From contig NZ_JACHMP010000001.1 of the NCBI RefSeq assembly GCF_014204985.1, forward strand, positions 3,658,001 through 3,722,000: a stretch of 64,000 bases of DNA, read 5' to 3'. The position numbers and the translations under genes are program-made. The first letter of the stretch is position 1. Every line of letters starts with the position of its first letter. The notes under the pieces were generated by a model. It saw only the letters and a program-made list of their open reading frames with translations, did not search any database and was not told where the DNA came from. Positions 23,881-32,127 of this stretch are shown here, one piece after another. The stretch comes from Streptosporangium becharense (GTDB taxonomy: Bacteria > Actinomycetota > Actinomycetes > Streptosporangiales > Streptosporangiaceae).

Positions 23881-24753
23881 ATGACCACCCGACCACCCAA
23901 CGAGCCTGAGACCGCCGCCCCCACCTGCTACCGGCATCCCGACCGCGAGACCTACGTGCGCTGCCAGCGCTGCGAACGTCCGATCTGCCCTGACTGCATG
24001 CGCGACGCGGCGGTGGGCTTTCAGTGCCCGGAATGTGTGGCCGAGGGCAACAAGACCGTGCGGCAGGCGCAGGCCGTGTTCGGCGGCCGGGCGGTCGTCA
24101 CGCCGTGGGTGACCTGGACGCTGCTGGCCGTCAACGTCCTGGCCTACGTCGCGGAGAACCTCGACGTCGACCGGGTGGTCGGGAACTTCGCGATGAACTC
24201 GCTCGCCGTCGCCTACGGCGGCGAGTGGTGGCGTCTGATCACCGGAGCCTTCCTCCACCAGCCGCTGGGCGGAGGCTTCGCGATCACTCACATCCTGTTC
24301 AACATGTGGGTGCTGTACGCCATCGGTCCCGACCTGGAGCGGCGCCTCGGCTCGGCCCGGTTCCTCACGCTCTACCTGCTCGCGGCGCTGGGCGGGTCCG
24401 TGGCGATCTACCTGTTCGGCATCGCCGCGGTGGGTGCCTCGGGTGCCATCTTCGGCCTGTTCGGCGCGTTGTTCGTGCTCGCCAGGCGACTCGGTTACGA
24501 CGCCCGCGGTGTGCTCTGGCTGCTCGGCATCAACGTGGTCATCACCTTCGTCGTCCCCAACATCAGCTGGCAGGGCCACCTCGGCGGTCTGGTCGTCGGA
24601 TCGGTGATCGCCGCGATCTTCGCCTTCGCGCCGAGGAAGAACCGCAGCGCGGTCCAGTGGGCGGGCTGCGCGGCGGCGCTGGTCGTGCTGGTCGCACTCG
24701 TGCTGCTGCTGCCGCCGTTCGCCGCCAACGCTCAGTTCGGGATCGCCGGCTGA
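23881..24753 (+). CDS. Rhomboid-family intramembrane serine protease with N-terminal zinc-binding motif
   Basis: 290 residues. The first 55 residues carry a B-box-like cluster (CYRHPDRETYVRCQRCERPI, CPDCM, CPECV) that probably binds zinc. Six or seven membrane helices follow. The first is TWTLLAVNVLAYV, then HILFNMWVLYAIGPDLERR (the loop His-Asn), GASGAIFGLFGALF with the nucleophile serine, and WQGHLGGLVVGSVIAAI with the catalytic histidine. The Ser-His dyad is therefore complete. It cleaves within membranes; substrates in actinomycetes are largely unknown. Confidence 0.93.
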   Translation: MTTRPPNEPETAAPTCYRHPDRETYVRCQRCERPICPDCMRDAAVGFQCPECVAEGNKTVRQAQAVFGGRAVVTPWVTWTLLAVNVLAYVAENLDVDRVVGNFAMNSLAVAYGGEWWRLITGAFLHQPLGGGFAITHILFNMWVLYAIGPDLERRLGSARFLTLYLLAALGGSVAIYLFGIAAVGASGAIFGLFGALFVLARRLGYDARGVLWLLGINVVITFVVPNISWQGHLGGLVVGSVIAAIFAFAPRKNRSAVQWAGCAAALVVLVALVLLLPPFAANAQFGIAG

Positions 24754-24819
24754 GCCCGCGTCCCGTCGGATCCACACCCTGCCTCTTCCCCAGGGTGTGG
24801 ACAACGCCTGTGGAAAAAG

Positions 24820-25065
24820 TCAGCGCCAGCGGGTGGCCAAGACCACACCGAGGATGATGAAAGTAAACCCGACCAGCAGGTTCCAGTTCTGGAGCGTGCC
24901 GAGCAGGGGGGCGTTGGGTGCCACGTAGTAGGTGGCGATCCACAGGATGCCGATGATCCAGCAGCTCACCATGACCGGCGCCAGCCAGCGCGGGCTGACC
25001 TTGATCTGCTGGGCCGTCTGCGGCGGGGTGTAGACCGCCTTCTTGCGAGTCTTGGACTTTGGCAC
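24820..25065 (-). CDS. crgA: Cell-division protein CrgA
   Basis: 81 residues with the family N-terminus MPKSKTRKKAVYTPP and two membrane helices (APVMVSCWIIGILWIATYYV and LLVGFTFIILGVVLA). CrgA is a small actinobacterial divisome protein that recruits penicillin-binding proteins and restrains FtsZ ring formation in sporulating hyphae. The ribosome site GGAGAAC lies ahead of the ATG. Its location between rhomboid and sortase genes is conserved in actinomycetes. Confidence 0.95.
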   Translation of the reverse strand: MPKSKTRKKAVYTPPQTAQQIKVSPRWLAPVMVSCWIIGILWIATYYVAPNAPLLGTLQNWNLLVGFTFIILGVVLATRWR

Positions 25066-25257
25066 TGGGGTTCTCCTGCGTCAACCCTGCGCGATCCGGC
25101 TCGTGCGCAGGCCCTGTCGATGAGCGTAGTCGCCGGTGGGCGAAGACCGGTGTAAGAATAGTCGGCGTACGTGGGCCATGGCGATTCCGTACAGCCCCAT
25201 CTCGGGGCAAATCTTGGCCCAATCGGGCGCTTCTCGCAGGCTCGGCGGTCGGGCCGT

Positions 25258-25272
25258 CAATAGCCTGGGCTC
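25258..25272 (+). promoter_or_regulatory. Predicted -10 of a leaderless transcript (sortase gene)
   Basis: TAGCCT ends about six bases before the ATG at 25273 (caatagcctgggctcATG) and no Shine-Dalgarno is present. The same TAGCCT-N6-start layout occurs before pheA and serS in this window, so transcription probably starts at or next to the start codon. Confidence 0.55.
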
Positions 25273-25896
25273 ATGAGAGCCGCGCTGAGAGCCGTGGGAG
25301 AGCTGAGCATCACCGCGGGCTTGGTCATCCTGCTGTTCTGCGCCTATCTCATGTGGGGCACCGGATCCTACACCGCCGAGCAGCAGACGCTGCTGCAGCG
25401 GGAGTTCCTCCAGGAGAAGGGGACAGGCGGGCCCGCCAAGCTCGGCCGGATCCGGCTGGGCGGAGCGCTGGCGATGCTCACCATCCCCAGGCTCGGCGCC
25501 GACTACCGGTACGCCGTGGTGGAGGGCGTTGACTGGGAGCATCTGCGGAAGGGACCCGGTCACTACCCCGGCACCGCCATGCCAGGGAAAGTAGGAAATT
25601 TCGTTCTTTCGGGGCATCGAACGACCTATGCCGCGCCGTTCAACCGTATCGACGAGCTGCGCCGGGGTGACGACATCGTGGTCGACGCCCGCGAGGCCCG
25701 CTACACCTACCGCGTCACCGGCAAGCGCGTCGTCGCCCCCACGGAGCTCGACGTCATCGCCCCGGTCCCCGGCAGACCGGGCCGCGCGCCGTCCAAAGCC
25801 ATGATCACCCTGGCCACCTGTCACCCGGAGTACTCCGCCGCCCAGCGGCTCATCGTCTTCGGCAAGCTGGACGCGCGAGAGGACCGCGTCGGGTGA
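25273..25896 (+). CDS. Class E sortase
   Basis: 207 residues with an N-terminal membrane anchor (ELSITAGLVILLFCAYLMW). The sortase barrel has YAVVEGVDWEHLRKGPGHYP, GNFVLSGHRTTYAAPF with the catalytic His, TLATCHPEYSA with the catalytic Cys, and RLIVFGKL with the catalytic Arg. Class E sortases link proteins bearing LAXTG-like signals to peptidoglycan in high-GC Gram-positives. No substrate gene is adjacent. Confidence 0.93.
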   Translation: MRAALRAVGELSITAGLVILLFCAYLMWGTGSYTAEQQTLLQREFLQEKGTGGPAKLGRIRLGGALAMLTIPRLGADYRYAVVEGVDWEHLRKGPGHYPGTAMPGKVGNFVLSGHRTTYAAPFNRIDELRRGDDIVVDAREARYTYRVTGKRVVAPTELDVIAPVPGRPGRAPSKAMITLATCHPEYSAAQRLIVFGKLDAREDRVG

Positions 25897-26045
25897 CCAG
25901 GGTGCGACCGGAATGACCCGGAGCCGGATGACCCGCCGCCGCGTGGCCGGGAAGCCGGATGCCCCGGAGCCTGGCGACCCGACGCCGGGCGACCGGAAAG
26001 GAAAGCAGGATGACCCGGAAGCCGGGTGACCGGAAAGGAGCCGTC

Positions 26046-26204
26046 ATGTACGGATGGATCTGGCGCCGCCTGCCCGGCAACCTCGCGGTCAGGACGTTCG
26101 CCGCGCTGGTGCTGACCGGCCTGGTCGTGGCCGTACTCTGGTATGTCGTGTTCCCCTGGCTCGAACCCCGTATCCCGCTCGACCCGGCGACCGTCGACGG
26201 ATGA
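26046..26204 (+). CDS. 52-residue single-pass membrane protein coupled to pabA/trpG
   Basis: MYGWIWRRLPGNLAVRTFAA then LVLTGLVVAVLWYVVFPWLE and a short acidic tail. AAAGGAG lies seven bases before the ATG, one of the best ribosome sites in the window. Its stop overlaps the next gene's ATG by four bases (ATGA), so the two are translated together. Small proteins of this layout sit between the sortase and glutamine amidotransferase genes in related genomes, as I recall. Function is unknown; it may tether or sense something at the membrane. Confidence 0.8.
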   Translation: MYGWIWRRLPGNLAVRTFAALVLTGLVVAVLWYVVFPWLEPRIPLDPATVDG

Positions 26205-26782
26205 CCCGCGTTCTCGTCGTCGACAACCACGACAGCTTCGTCCACACCATCGTCCAGTACCTGCGCGTGCTCGGCGCCACCTGTGACGTACGCCCGCGCG
26301 ACCGGGTCGCGGCCGATGACGCCGCGGGCTTCGACGGGGTGCTGATCAGCCCCGGCCCCGGCGCTCCGGAGGACGCCGGGGTGAGCGTCCCGCTCGTCGG
26401 CTACTGCGAGGCCCGGAACCTTCCGTTGCTCGGTGTCTGCCTGGGCCACCAGGCCATCGCGGTCGCCCACGGCGCGACCGTGGCGCGGGCCCCCGAACTG
26501 GTGCACGGCCGCACCAGCGCGATCACGCACGACGGGCGCGGTGTCTTCGCCGGACTGCCGTCCCCGGTGGCGATGACGCGCTACCACTCGCTGGCCGTGC
26601 TGCCCGAGACGGTCCCGGAGATCCTGCGGGTGACCGCGACGACCGCCGACGGCGTGATCATGGGATTGCGCCACCGCACCGCCCCCGTCGAGGGCGTGCA
26701 GTTCCACCCCGAGTCGGTGATCTCCGAGTACGGCCACCGGCTGCTCGGGAACTGGCTCGAAGGACTCGGAGGATCGGCGTAA
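26201..26782 (+). CDS. pabA: Glutamine amidotransferase, anthranilate/aminodeoxychorismate synthase component II
   Basis: 193 residues of class I glutamine amidotransferase: VDNHDSFVHTIVQYL, SPGPGAPEDAG, GVCLGHQ with the nucleophile Cys, and VQFHPESV with the catalytic His-Glu. It supplies ammonia for chorismate amination to anthranilate or aminodeoxychorismate. No component I gene is beside it, and sequence alone does not separate TrpG from PabA, which can be shared. This locus near pknB is the usual place of the stand-alone copy in actinomycetes. Confidence 0.9.
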   Translation: MTRVLVVDNHDSFVHTIVQYLRVLGATCDVRPRDRVAADDAAGFDGVLISPGPGAPEDAGVSVPLVGYCEARNLPLLGVCLGHQAIAVAHGATVARAPELVHGRTSAITHDGRGVFAGLPSPVAMTRYHSLAVLPETVPEILRVTATTADGVIMGLRHRTAPVEGVQFHPESVISEYGHRLLGNWLEGLGGSA

Positions 26783-26813
26783 CGCCGCGTTCGCCCTGAG
26801 CGATTGACCATCG

Positions 26814-26856
26814 AGAGCCCTTCCGCCATCGCCCCCGAGTGGCGGAAGGGCTCTTC
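26814..26856 (+). terminator. Intrinsic terminator after pabA
   Basis: AGAGCCCTTCCGCCA pairs with TGGCGGAAGGGCTCT around an 11-nt loop, a perfect 15-bp stem ending in TCTTCCCC, starting about 30 bp after the pabA stop. Confidence 0.85.
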
Positions 26857-27038
26857 CCCGTTCCGGGAGCCGTTTCCGGCAGGCTCCGGCGCTCCGGAAG
26901 AGACGCCGGGCTCCTCCTGAAGGCTCCGGGCTCCTGAGGGGGTCGCCCCCTCCGGAAGGCTCCGGACTCCGGAAGGGACGGCCGGCCCCTCCGGAAGGCT
27001 CCGGGGTGCGGCGTTCCGGAAGGACCCGCGACACGGAG
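26857..27038. repeat. Short degenerate CCGGAAGGCTCCGG-type repeats
   Basis: ccggaaggctccgg occurs at least twice exactly (about 26953 and 26992) and several times with changes (ttccggcaggctccgg, ctgaaggctccggg). It fills the space between the pabA and pknB terminators. The spacing is irregular and the units lack spacers of constant length, so it is not a CRISPR array. Confidence 0.55.
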
Positions 27039-27064
27039 AAGACCCCCGCGCCGGCGGGGGTCTT
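27039..27064 (-). terminator. Intrinsic terminator of the fhaA-pknB operon
   Basis: AAGACCCCCGC pairs with GCGGGGGTCTT with a short CG-rich loop; on the minus strand it ends GGGGGTCTTCTCC. It starts about 18 bp after the pknB stop codon and is nearly symmetric, so it may act in both directions. Confidence 0.85.
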
Positions 27065-27081
27065 CGTCACGTCGTCCGGGA

Positions 27082-28989
27082 TCAGTTGCCGTCGAAGGGC
27101 GACTCGTCGAAGGGACCGCCATCTTCCTCCAGCGGCGGAGGCTCCTCCTGCTGACCCTCGTCCTCGGGGATGTTCGGGTCCTCGGTCGGGACGTCCGGGT
27201 TCTCGGTCGGGTAGGTGGGCTGCTCGGTCGGCTCCGGCGCCTGACCGCTGGAGACGATCAGCGTGATCGTCGTTCCCGGCTGGAGCTTGGTGCCCGGCTC
27301 CGGAGACTGGCTGATTACGGTGTCCTTGGGCAGGTCGCTCGGCTGCTCGACGATCTTTGCCTTGAAGCCCGCGCTCCGCAGCATGTTCCGCGCGTCCGAG
27401 ACCGTGAGGTTGACCACGGGGGGTACCTCCGCCGCCTCCTTGGGGATGTAGATGCGGACGGTGCTGTCCTTGTTGGCCTTACGGCCCGCGGCGGGCACGG
27501 TCTCGATGACGACACCCTGCTTGCCGGCCGAGACCTTGCTCTGCACGCTGACCTTGAAGCCGGCCTCCTCAAGCGCCTTCGTGGCCTCCTCCGTGGTCAT
27601 GTTGACCACGTTGGGCACCTCGATCTTCTCGACGCCCTTAGAGACCTTGAGGATGACCTCGGAACCCTTCTCGACCTCGGTGTCGGCCGCCGGCTCGGTG
27701 TCGATCACCGAGTTCTTCGGTATCTCCGCGTCGAACGCCTCGACCTTCTTCACCTTCAGGCCGAGTTCTTCGAGCGTCTTGGTCGCCGCGTCGACGGTCT
27801 GCGAGGCCAGCGGCGGGATCTTCACCTTGCCCCCGCCGCTGGGCGTGCCGGGCGAGCTGAGGAACATGTAGCCCACGCCGATGAAGGCACCGATGATCAG
27901 CAGGGGGACGAGGATCCAGGCCGCGGTCTTGACCGCGGTGCCGCCGCCGCTCTGCTGGCGGCGCCGACCGCCGCCGCCCCCTCCGCGCTCGCCGCCGTGC
28001 CGGGTCTCCTCGGCACCGTACTCGTACGCCGGGGCGACGGTGGTGTGCTGCACCGGGCCGCCCTGCGACGGCGGAGGCTGCATGGTCTGGGTGGCGCCGC
28101 CGTAGTTGTTGGCCAGCGCCATCGTCTGGGCGTCCATCGGCACGCCCGACAGGGCCCGCTGGATGTCGGCCCGCATCTCCCCGGCGTTCTGGTAGCGGTG
28201 CGCCGGGTCCTTGGCCATCGCCTTGAGCACGATGGCGTCAGCCCACCTGGGGATGTCGGGGTCGATCTGCGAGGGCGGGATCGGGTCTTCGCGCACGTGC
28301 TGGTAGGCGATCGCCACCGGGGAGTCGCCGGTGAACGGCGGCTGGCCGGTCAGCAGCTCGTACAGCACGCAGCCGGTGGAGTAGATGTCGCTGCGGGAGT
28401 CGACGCGCTCACCCCGGGCCTGCTCCGGCGAGAGGTACTGGGCGGTGCCGATCACCTGGGCGGTCTGCGTCATCGTCGCGGCCGAGTCGGCCATCGCGCG
28501 GGCGATGCCGAAGTCCATGACCTTCACGTCGCCGTTGCGGGTGATCATGACGTTCGCCGGCTTGATGTCACGGTGGACGATGCCACCGCGGTGGCTGTAG
28601 TCGAGCGCCCGCAGGATGCCGTCGACCAGCTCGGCCGCCCGCTCGGGGAGCAGCCGCCGGTCGGCCCGGAGCAGGTCGCGCAGCGTCCGGCCGTCGACGT
28701 ACTCCATCACGATGTAGGGCACCGGCGCACCCTCGGAGACATCCTCGCCGGTGTCGTAGACCGCGACGATGGCCGGGTGGTTCAGTGACGCGGCGGACTG
28801 CGCCTCCCTGCGGAAACGCGCCTGGAAGATGTGGTCCCTGGCGAGGTCGGCACGGAGGGTCTTGATGGCCACGATCCGATCCAGCCGGATGTCTCGGGCA
28901 CGATAGACCTCGGCCATGCCACCGCGCCCGACGACGCCGTCGAGCTCGTAGCGATCGCCGAGGCGTCGAGGCTGAGTCATTTCCTGCAC
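27082..28989 (-). CDS. pknB: Membrane Ser/Thr protein kinase PknB with three PASTA repeats
   Basis: 635 residues from a GTG at 28989; an ATG at 28980 is the alternative. The kinase domain is complete: VGRGGMAEVYRA, VAIKTL lysine, HRDIKPANVM, MDFGIARA, activation-loop TQTAQVIGTAQYLSPEQA. A Gly/Arg-rich juxtamembrane region precedes TM WILVPLLIIGAFIGVGYMF. The outside part has three PASTA repeats (KIPPLASQTVDAATKTLEEL, VEVPNVVNMTTEEA-type, PPVVNLTVSDARNMLRSAGF) that bind muropeptide or lipid II, then an acidic Pro-rich tail. It is last in the operon and regulates growth and division. M. tuberculosis PknB has four PASTA repeats. Confidence 0.97.
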   Translation of the reverse strand: MQEMTQPRRLGDRYELDGVVGRGGMAEVYRARDIRLDRIVAIKTLRADLARDHIFQARFRREAQSAASLNHPAIVAVYDTGEDVSEGAPVPYIVMEYVDGRTLRDLLRADRRLLPERAAELVDGILRALDYSHRGGIVHRDIKPANVMITRNGDVKVMDFGIARAMADSAATMTQTAQVIGTAQYLSPEQARGERVDSRSDIYSTGCVLYELLTGQPPFTGDSPVAIAYQHVREDPIPPSQIDPDIPRWADAIVLKAMAKDPAHRYQNAGEMRADIQRALSGVPMDAQTMALANNYGGATQTMQPPPSQGGPVQHTTVAPAYEYGAEETRHGGERGGGGGGRRRQQSGGGTAVKTAAWILVPLLIIGAFIGVGYMFLSSPGTPSGGGKVKIPPLASQTVDAATKTLEELGLKVKKVEAFDAEIPKNSVIDTEPAADTEVEKGSEVILKVSKGVEKIEVPNVVNMTTEEATKALEEAGFKVSVQSKVSAGKQGVVIETVPAAGRKANKDSTVRIYIPKEAAEVPPVVNLTVSDARNMLRSAGFKAKIVEQPSDLPKDTVISQSPEPGTKLQPGTTITLIVSSGQAPEPTEQPTYPTENPDVPTEDPNIPEDEGQQEEPPPLEEDGGPFDESPFDGN

Positions 28990-29062
28990 TGTCCCTTACC
29001 GTTCATCTTGGGTGCCGGTGCACTCTTGGGCCACCGGTGTCCATCATCAACCCGTTGCCGCA

Positions 29063-30658
29063 TCACGTCTCCCCATTTGGAGGGTCTGATTCGCCCGAGT
29101 CGGGGGTCTCGCTCGGTATGGGGCTCGGTGTCACCGGCGGGGCGGTGGGGGTGGGGGTGGGGGTGGGAATCGTCGGACTGGGGGTGGGACTTGAGCTTGG
29201 CGACGGCGTGCTCGGCGGGGCCGAAGGCGTGACCGATGTGCTTACCGTAGCCGACGGCGTGACGGTAGGACGGATCGGCTGCGTCGGCACGACCGGCGGT
29301 CTGCTCACCGGAGACTTGCTCCGGGAGGGCCGGACCGTCGGCGACGGGGTCACCGTCGGGCTCGTCCGGACGGCGGGTTCGCTGGGCCCGGGCTCGCCGG
29401 GCTGCTCCTGCGCCTCCATGACCGCCAGGGCGCCCAGTCCGACGGCGGCGGCACACCCGGCCACCGCGACGGCGATCACCGCGGTCCTGCGTCGCCCACG
29501 CCTGTGTGAGGGGCGTGTACCGCCCCCGGGAGCCGTCCCCGCACCGGCGTCGGCGCCGGGACCCGCCTCCGCGCCGAAGCCCGCCCGCTGACCGGCACCC
29601 GCACCACCTGCCGCCGGTCCGGCACCGGCACCCGCTGCCAGTCCGGCACCCGCACCGGCACCGAGGCCCGCACCTGGGCCGAAACCCGCACCCAGGCCGG
29701 CGTCGGCACCCGCACCGGAATCCGGGCCCGGCCACGGCTCCACGGGGTCTGCGAGCAGCGGCGTGACCTCCCGGGGCCACTCGGACACCGGTTCGGCACG
29801 CCAGCCCGAGGGGTCGGTGAGCGTGGACAGGTCGGCCTCCCCGCCCGCCGCAGGTGCGCTCAGCAGCGCGTACGCCCGCCCCGACAGCTCGTGGGCACTG
29901 GCCGGACGCTGCGCGGGGTCCTTGGCGAGGCACAACATCACCAGCTCGCGCACCGCCGGCGGCACGTTCTCGGGCAGCGGCGGCGGAGGCTCGTTGAGAT
30001 GCATGAGCGCGATCGCGACGTGGTTCTCGGCCCGGAAGGGCGGCCGGCCCGCGAGGCACTCGTAGGCGACCACGCCGAGCGAGTAGACGTCGGTGGCGGG
30101 GGTCAGCGGCACGCCGGACGCCTGCTCGGGGCTGAGGTACTGGGCGGTGCCCATCAGGGTGCCCGTCTGGGTGACGGAGGTGGCCTCCATCACCCGGGCG
30201 ATGCCGAAGTCTGTGATTTTTATCACGCCGCTCCCGGTGACCAGAAGGTTGCCGGGTTTGACGTCGCGGTGGATGATCCCCGCGCTGTGCGCGGCGTGCA
30301 GCGCCATGGCCGTCTGGTAGACGACCTCCAGGGTCATCTCCGCGCTCAGGCTGCCGTCACGCGCCAGAATGGCGGCCAGCGACTCGCCGCGGACCAGCTC
30401 CATCACCAGGTACGCGACGCCTTCGCTCTCGCCGTAGTCGAAGACCTGCGCGATGCCCGGGTCGGCCAGCCCGGCGGCGATGCGGGCCTCGGTGCGGAAA
30501 CGCTCGCGGAACGCCGGATCGGCCGCCATGTGCTGCCGCAGCAGCTTCACGGCGACCTCACGGCCGAGCAGTTCGTCCTGGGCCCGCCACACCTCTCCCA
30601 TGCCGCCCGAGGCGATCCGCCCCAGCGGGCGGTATCGGCCCCCGAGCAACGCGGTCAT
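29063..30658 (-). CDS. pknA: Ser/Thr protein kinase PknA with a Gly-Ala repeat linker
   Basis: 531 residues. Kinase motifs are intact: IASGGMGEVWRA, VAVKLLR, HRDVKPGNLLV, ITDFGIARV, GTLMGTAQYLSPEQA. After the kinase comes about 70 residues of Gly/Ala with proline and acidic residues (GAGADAGLGAGFGPGAGLGA-type), a basic patch (SHRRGRRRTA), one TM (VIAVAVAGCAAAVGLGALAV) and an extracytoplasmic Pro/Ser/Thr-rich tail. Its ATG overlaps the pbpA stop by four bases. PknA phosphorylates division proteins together with PknB. The Gly-Ala linker is unusually long. Confidence 0.95.
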   Translation of the reverse strand: MTALLGGRYRPLGRIASGGMGEVWRAQDELLGREVAVKLLRQHMAADPAFRERFRTEARIAAGLADPGIAQVFDYGESEGVAYLVMELVRGESLAAILARDGSLSAEMTLEVVYQTAMALHAAHSAGIIHRDVKPGNLLVTGSGVIKITDFGIARVMEATSVTQTGTLMGTAQYLSPEQASGVPLTPATDVYSLGVVAYECLAGRPPFRAENHVAIALMHLNEPPPPLPENVPPAVRELVMLCLAKDPAQRPASAHELSGRAYALLSAPAAGGEADLSTLTDPSGWRAEPVSEWPREVTPLLADPVEPWPGPDSGAGADAGLGAGFGPGAGLGAGAGAGLAAGAGAGPAAGGAGAGQRAGFGAEAGPGADAGAGTAPGGGTRPSHRRGRRRTAVIAVAVAGCAAAVGLGALAVMEAQEQPGEPGPSEPAVRTSPTVTPSPTVRPSRSKSPVSRPPVVPTQPIRPTVTPSATVSTSVTPSAPPSTPSPSSSPTPSPTIPTPTPTPTAPPVTPSPIPSETPDSGESDPPNGET

Positions 30659-32127
30659 CTACCCAGCACCGCTTCCATCACGCTCTTGGCGATCGGAGCG
30701 GCGGTGCGGCCGCCGGAGGCGTCGTCACCGGCGCTCCCCGACTCGACGATCAGCGCGACCGCGACCTTGGGGTCCTCGGCGGGGGCGAAGGAGATGAACC
30801 AGGCGTGCGGCGCCCGCCCCTGGGCGGTCTCGGCGGTGCCGGTCTTGCCGCCGACCGTCACACCCGGGATCTGCGCGGCGCTCGCCGTGCCCAGGCTGAC
30901 GACGTTGACCATCATCTCCTTGAGCTTGCGCGCGTTGTCCTCGCTGACCGCGGTGGTCAGCTCCTCGGGATCGGCGCCGTCGATCTCGGTGCCCTCGGCG
31001 TCGGCGATCTTCTTGACCAGGTACGGCTTCATGACCACGCCGTCGTTGGCGATGCCTGCGGCGATCATGGCCATCTGCATCGGGGTCATCTGGTTGCTGC
31101 GCTGGCCGATCGACGTCTGGGCGAGGGCCGCGGCGTCCTCCTCGGGGCCGATGCTGCTGTCCACGACCTTCATCGGGATCTCCACCGGCTCACCGCCGAT
31201 GCCGAACTTGGCCGCCTGGTCCTTCAGCGCGTCGTAGCCGAGGTCCAGCGCGATCTTGCCGAACGGCGTGTTGCAGGACTTCTCCAGCGCGTACGACAGC
31301 GTCACCCGCCCGGTGCCGCACGCCGCGCCGCCGGAGTTGGGCAGGTCGTGGGTGGTGTTGGGCAGGTCGAGCAGGGTCGGCGCGTCGACCTGCGTCTGCG
31401 GGCCGAGGGTGTCGTCGCTCTCCAGGTACGCCGCGGCGGTGACGACCTTGAAGGTCGAGCCCGGCGGATAGGTGCGCTTGATCGCCCGGTTCACCAGCGG
31501 CTGGTCCTTGTCCTCGGCCAGCTTGTTGTAAGCCTCGTTGACCTTGCCCTTGTCCGGCTTGGCCAGCGGGTTCGGGTCGTAGGTGGGGAGCGAGACCATG
31601 GCGAGGATCGCCCCGGTCTTCGGCTCGATCGCCACCAGTGCGCCTTTCTTGCCGCTGGCGCTCAGCGCCTTGTAGGCCGCCTCCTGCGCCTTCGGGTTGA
31701 TCGTCAGGTCGACGCTGGCACCCTTGGTGGTCTTGTTGCTGAACAGGTCGATGCTGCGCCTGATCAGCAGGTCGGCGCTCGACCCGTCGAGCAGGTCGTC
31801 CTCGGCCCCCTCGATGTCCTGCGCGCTCTCCGGCGCGAAGAAGCCGGTGACCGGCGCGTAGATCTTGCCCTCGGGGTAGCGGCGCTGGAAGCGGAACTCG
31901 GCGTCGCCGGTGTCGACCGACTCGGCGAGGACCTTGTTGCCCGCGGTGATCCGCCCGCGCTCGACCTCGTAGCGGGCGAAGAAGTTGCGCTTGTTGCGTG
32001 AGTCCTTGCTCAGGTCGTCCGCACGTACGGCCTGCAGGTAGTTCACGTTCAGCATGAGCAGGCCGAACATGATCAGACAGGCGAGGGCCGCGCGCTTGAG
32101 GGGATTGTTCATCGCGGGAGCGCTCAT
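30655..32127 (-). CDS. pbpA: Class B penicillin-binding protein (peptidoglycan transpeptidase)
   Basis: 490 residues with one N-terminal membrane anchor (ALACLIMFGLLMLNVNYL). A dimerisation-type region is followed by the transpeptidase domain with the active-site YPPGSTFKVV (SxxK), ALEKSCNTPFG (SxN) and GGKTGTAE (KTG). It is the partner of the upstream RodA/FtsW polymerase, making a SEDS-bPBP pair. Genes overlap by four bases on both sides, implying translational coupling. The protein is a beta-lactam target and a likely substrate of the kinase loop. Confidence 0.96.
   Translation of the reverse strand: MSAPAMNNPLKRAALACLIMFGLLMLNVNYLQAVRADDLSKDSRNKRNFFARYEVERGRITAGNKVLAESVDTGDAEFRFQRRYPEGKIYAPVTGFFAPESAQDIEGAEDDLLDGSSADLLIRRSIDLFSNKTTKGASVDLTINPKAQEAAYKALSASGKKGALVAIEPKTGAILAMVSLPTYDPNPLAKPDKGKVNEAYNKLAEDKDQPLVNRAIKRTYPPGSTFKVVTAAAYLESDDTLGPQTQVDAPTLLDLPNTTHDLPNSGGAACGTGRVTLSYALEKSCNTPFGKIALDLGYDALKDQAAKFGIGGEPVEIPMKVVDSSIGPEEDAAALAQTSIGQRSNQMTPMQMAMIAAGIANDGVVMKPYLVKKIADAEGTEIDGADPEELTTAVSEDNARKLKEMMVNVVSLGTASAAQIPGVTVGGKTGTAETAQGRAPHAWFISFAPAEDPKVAVALIVESGSAGDDASGGRTAAPIAKSVMEAVLGR

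Noticed and set aside
26857..27038. CRISPR array
   Set aside because: The CCGGAAGGCTCCGG words have irregular spacing and no unique spacers of constant length.
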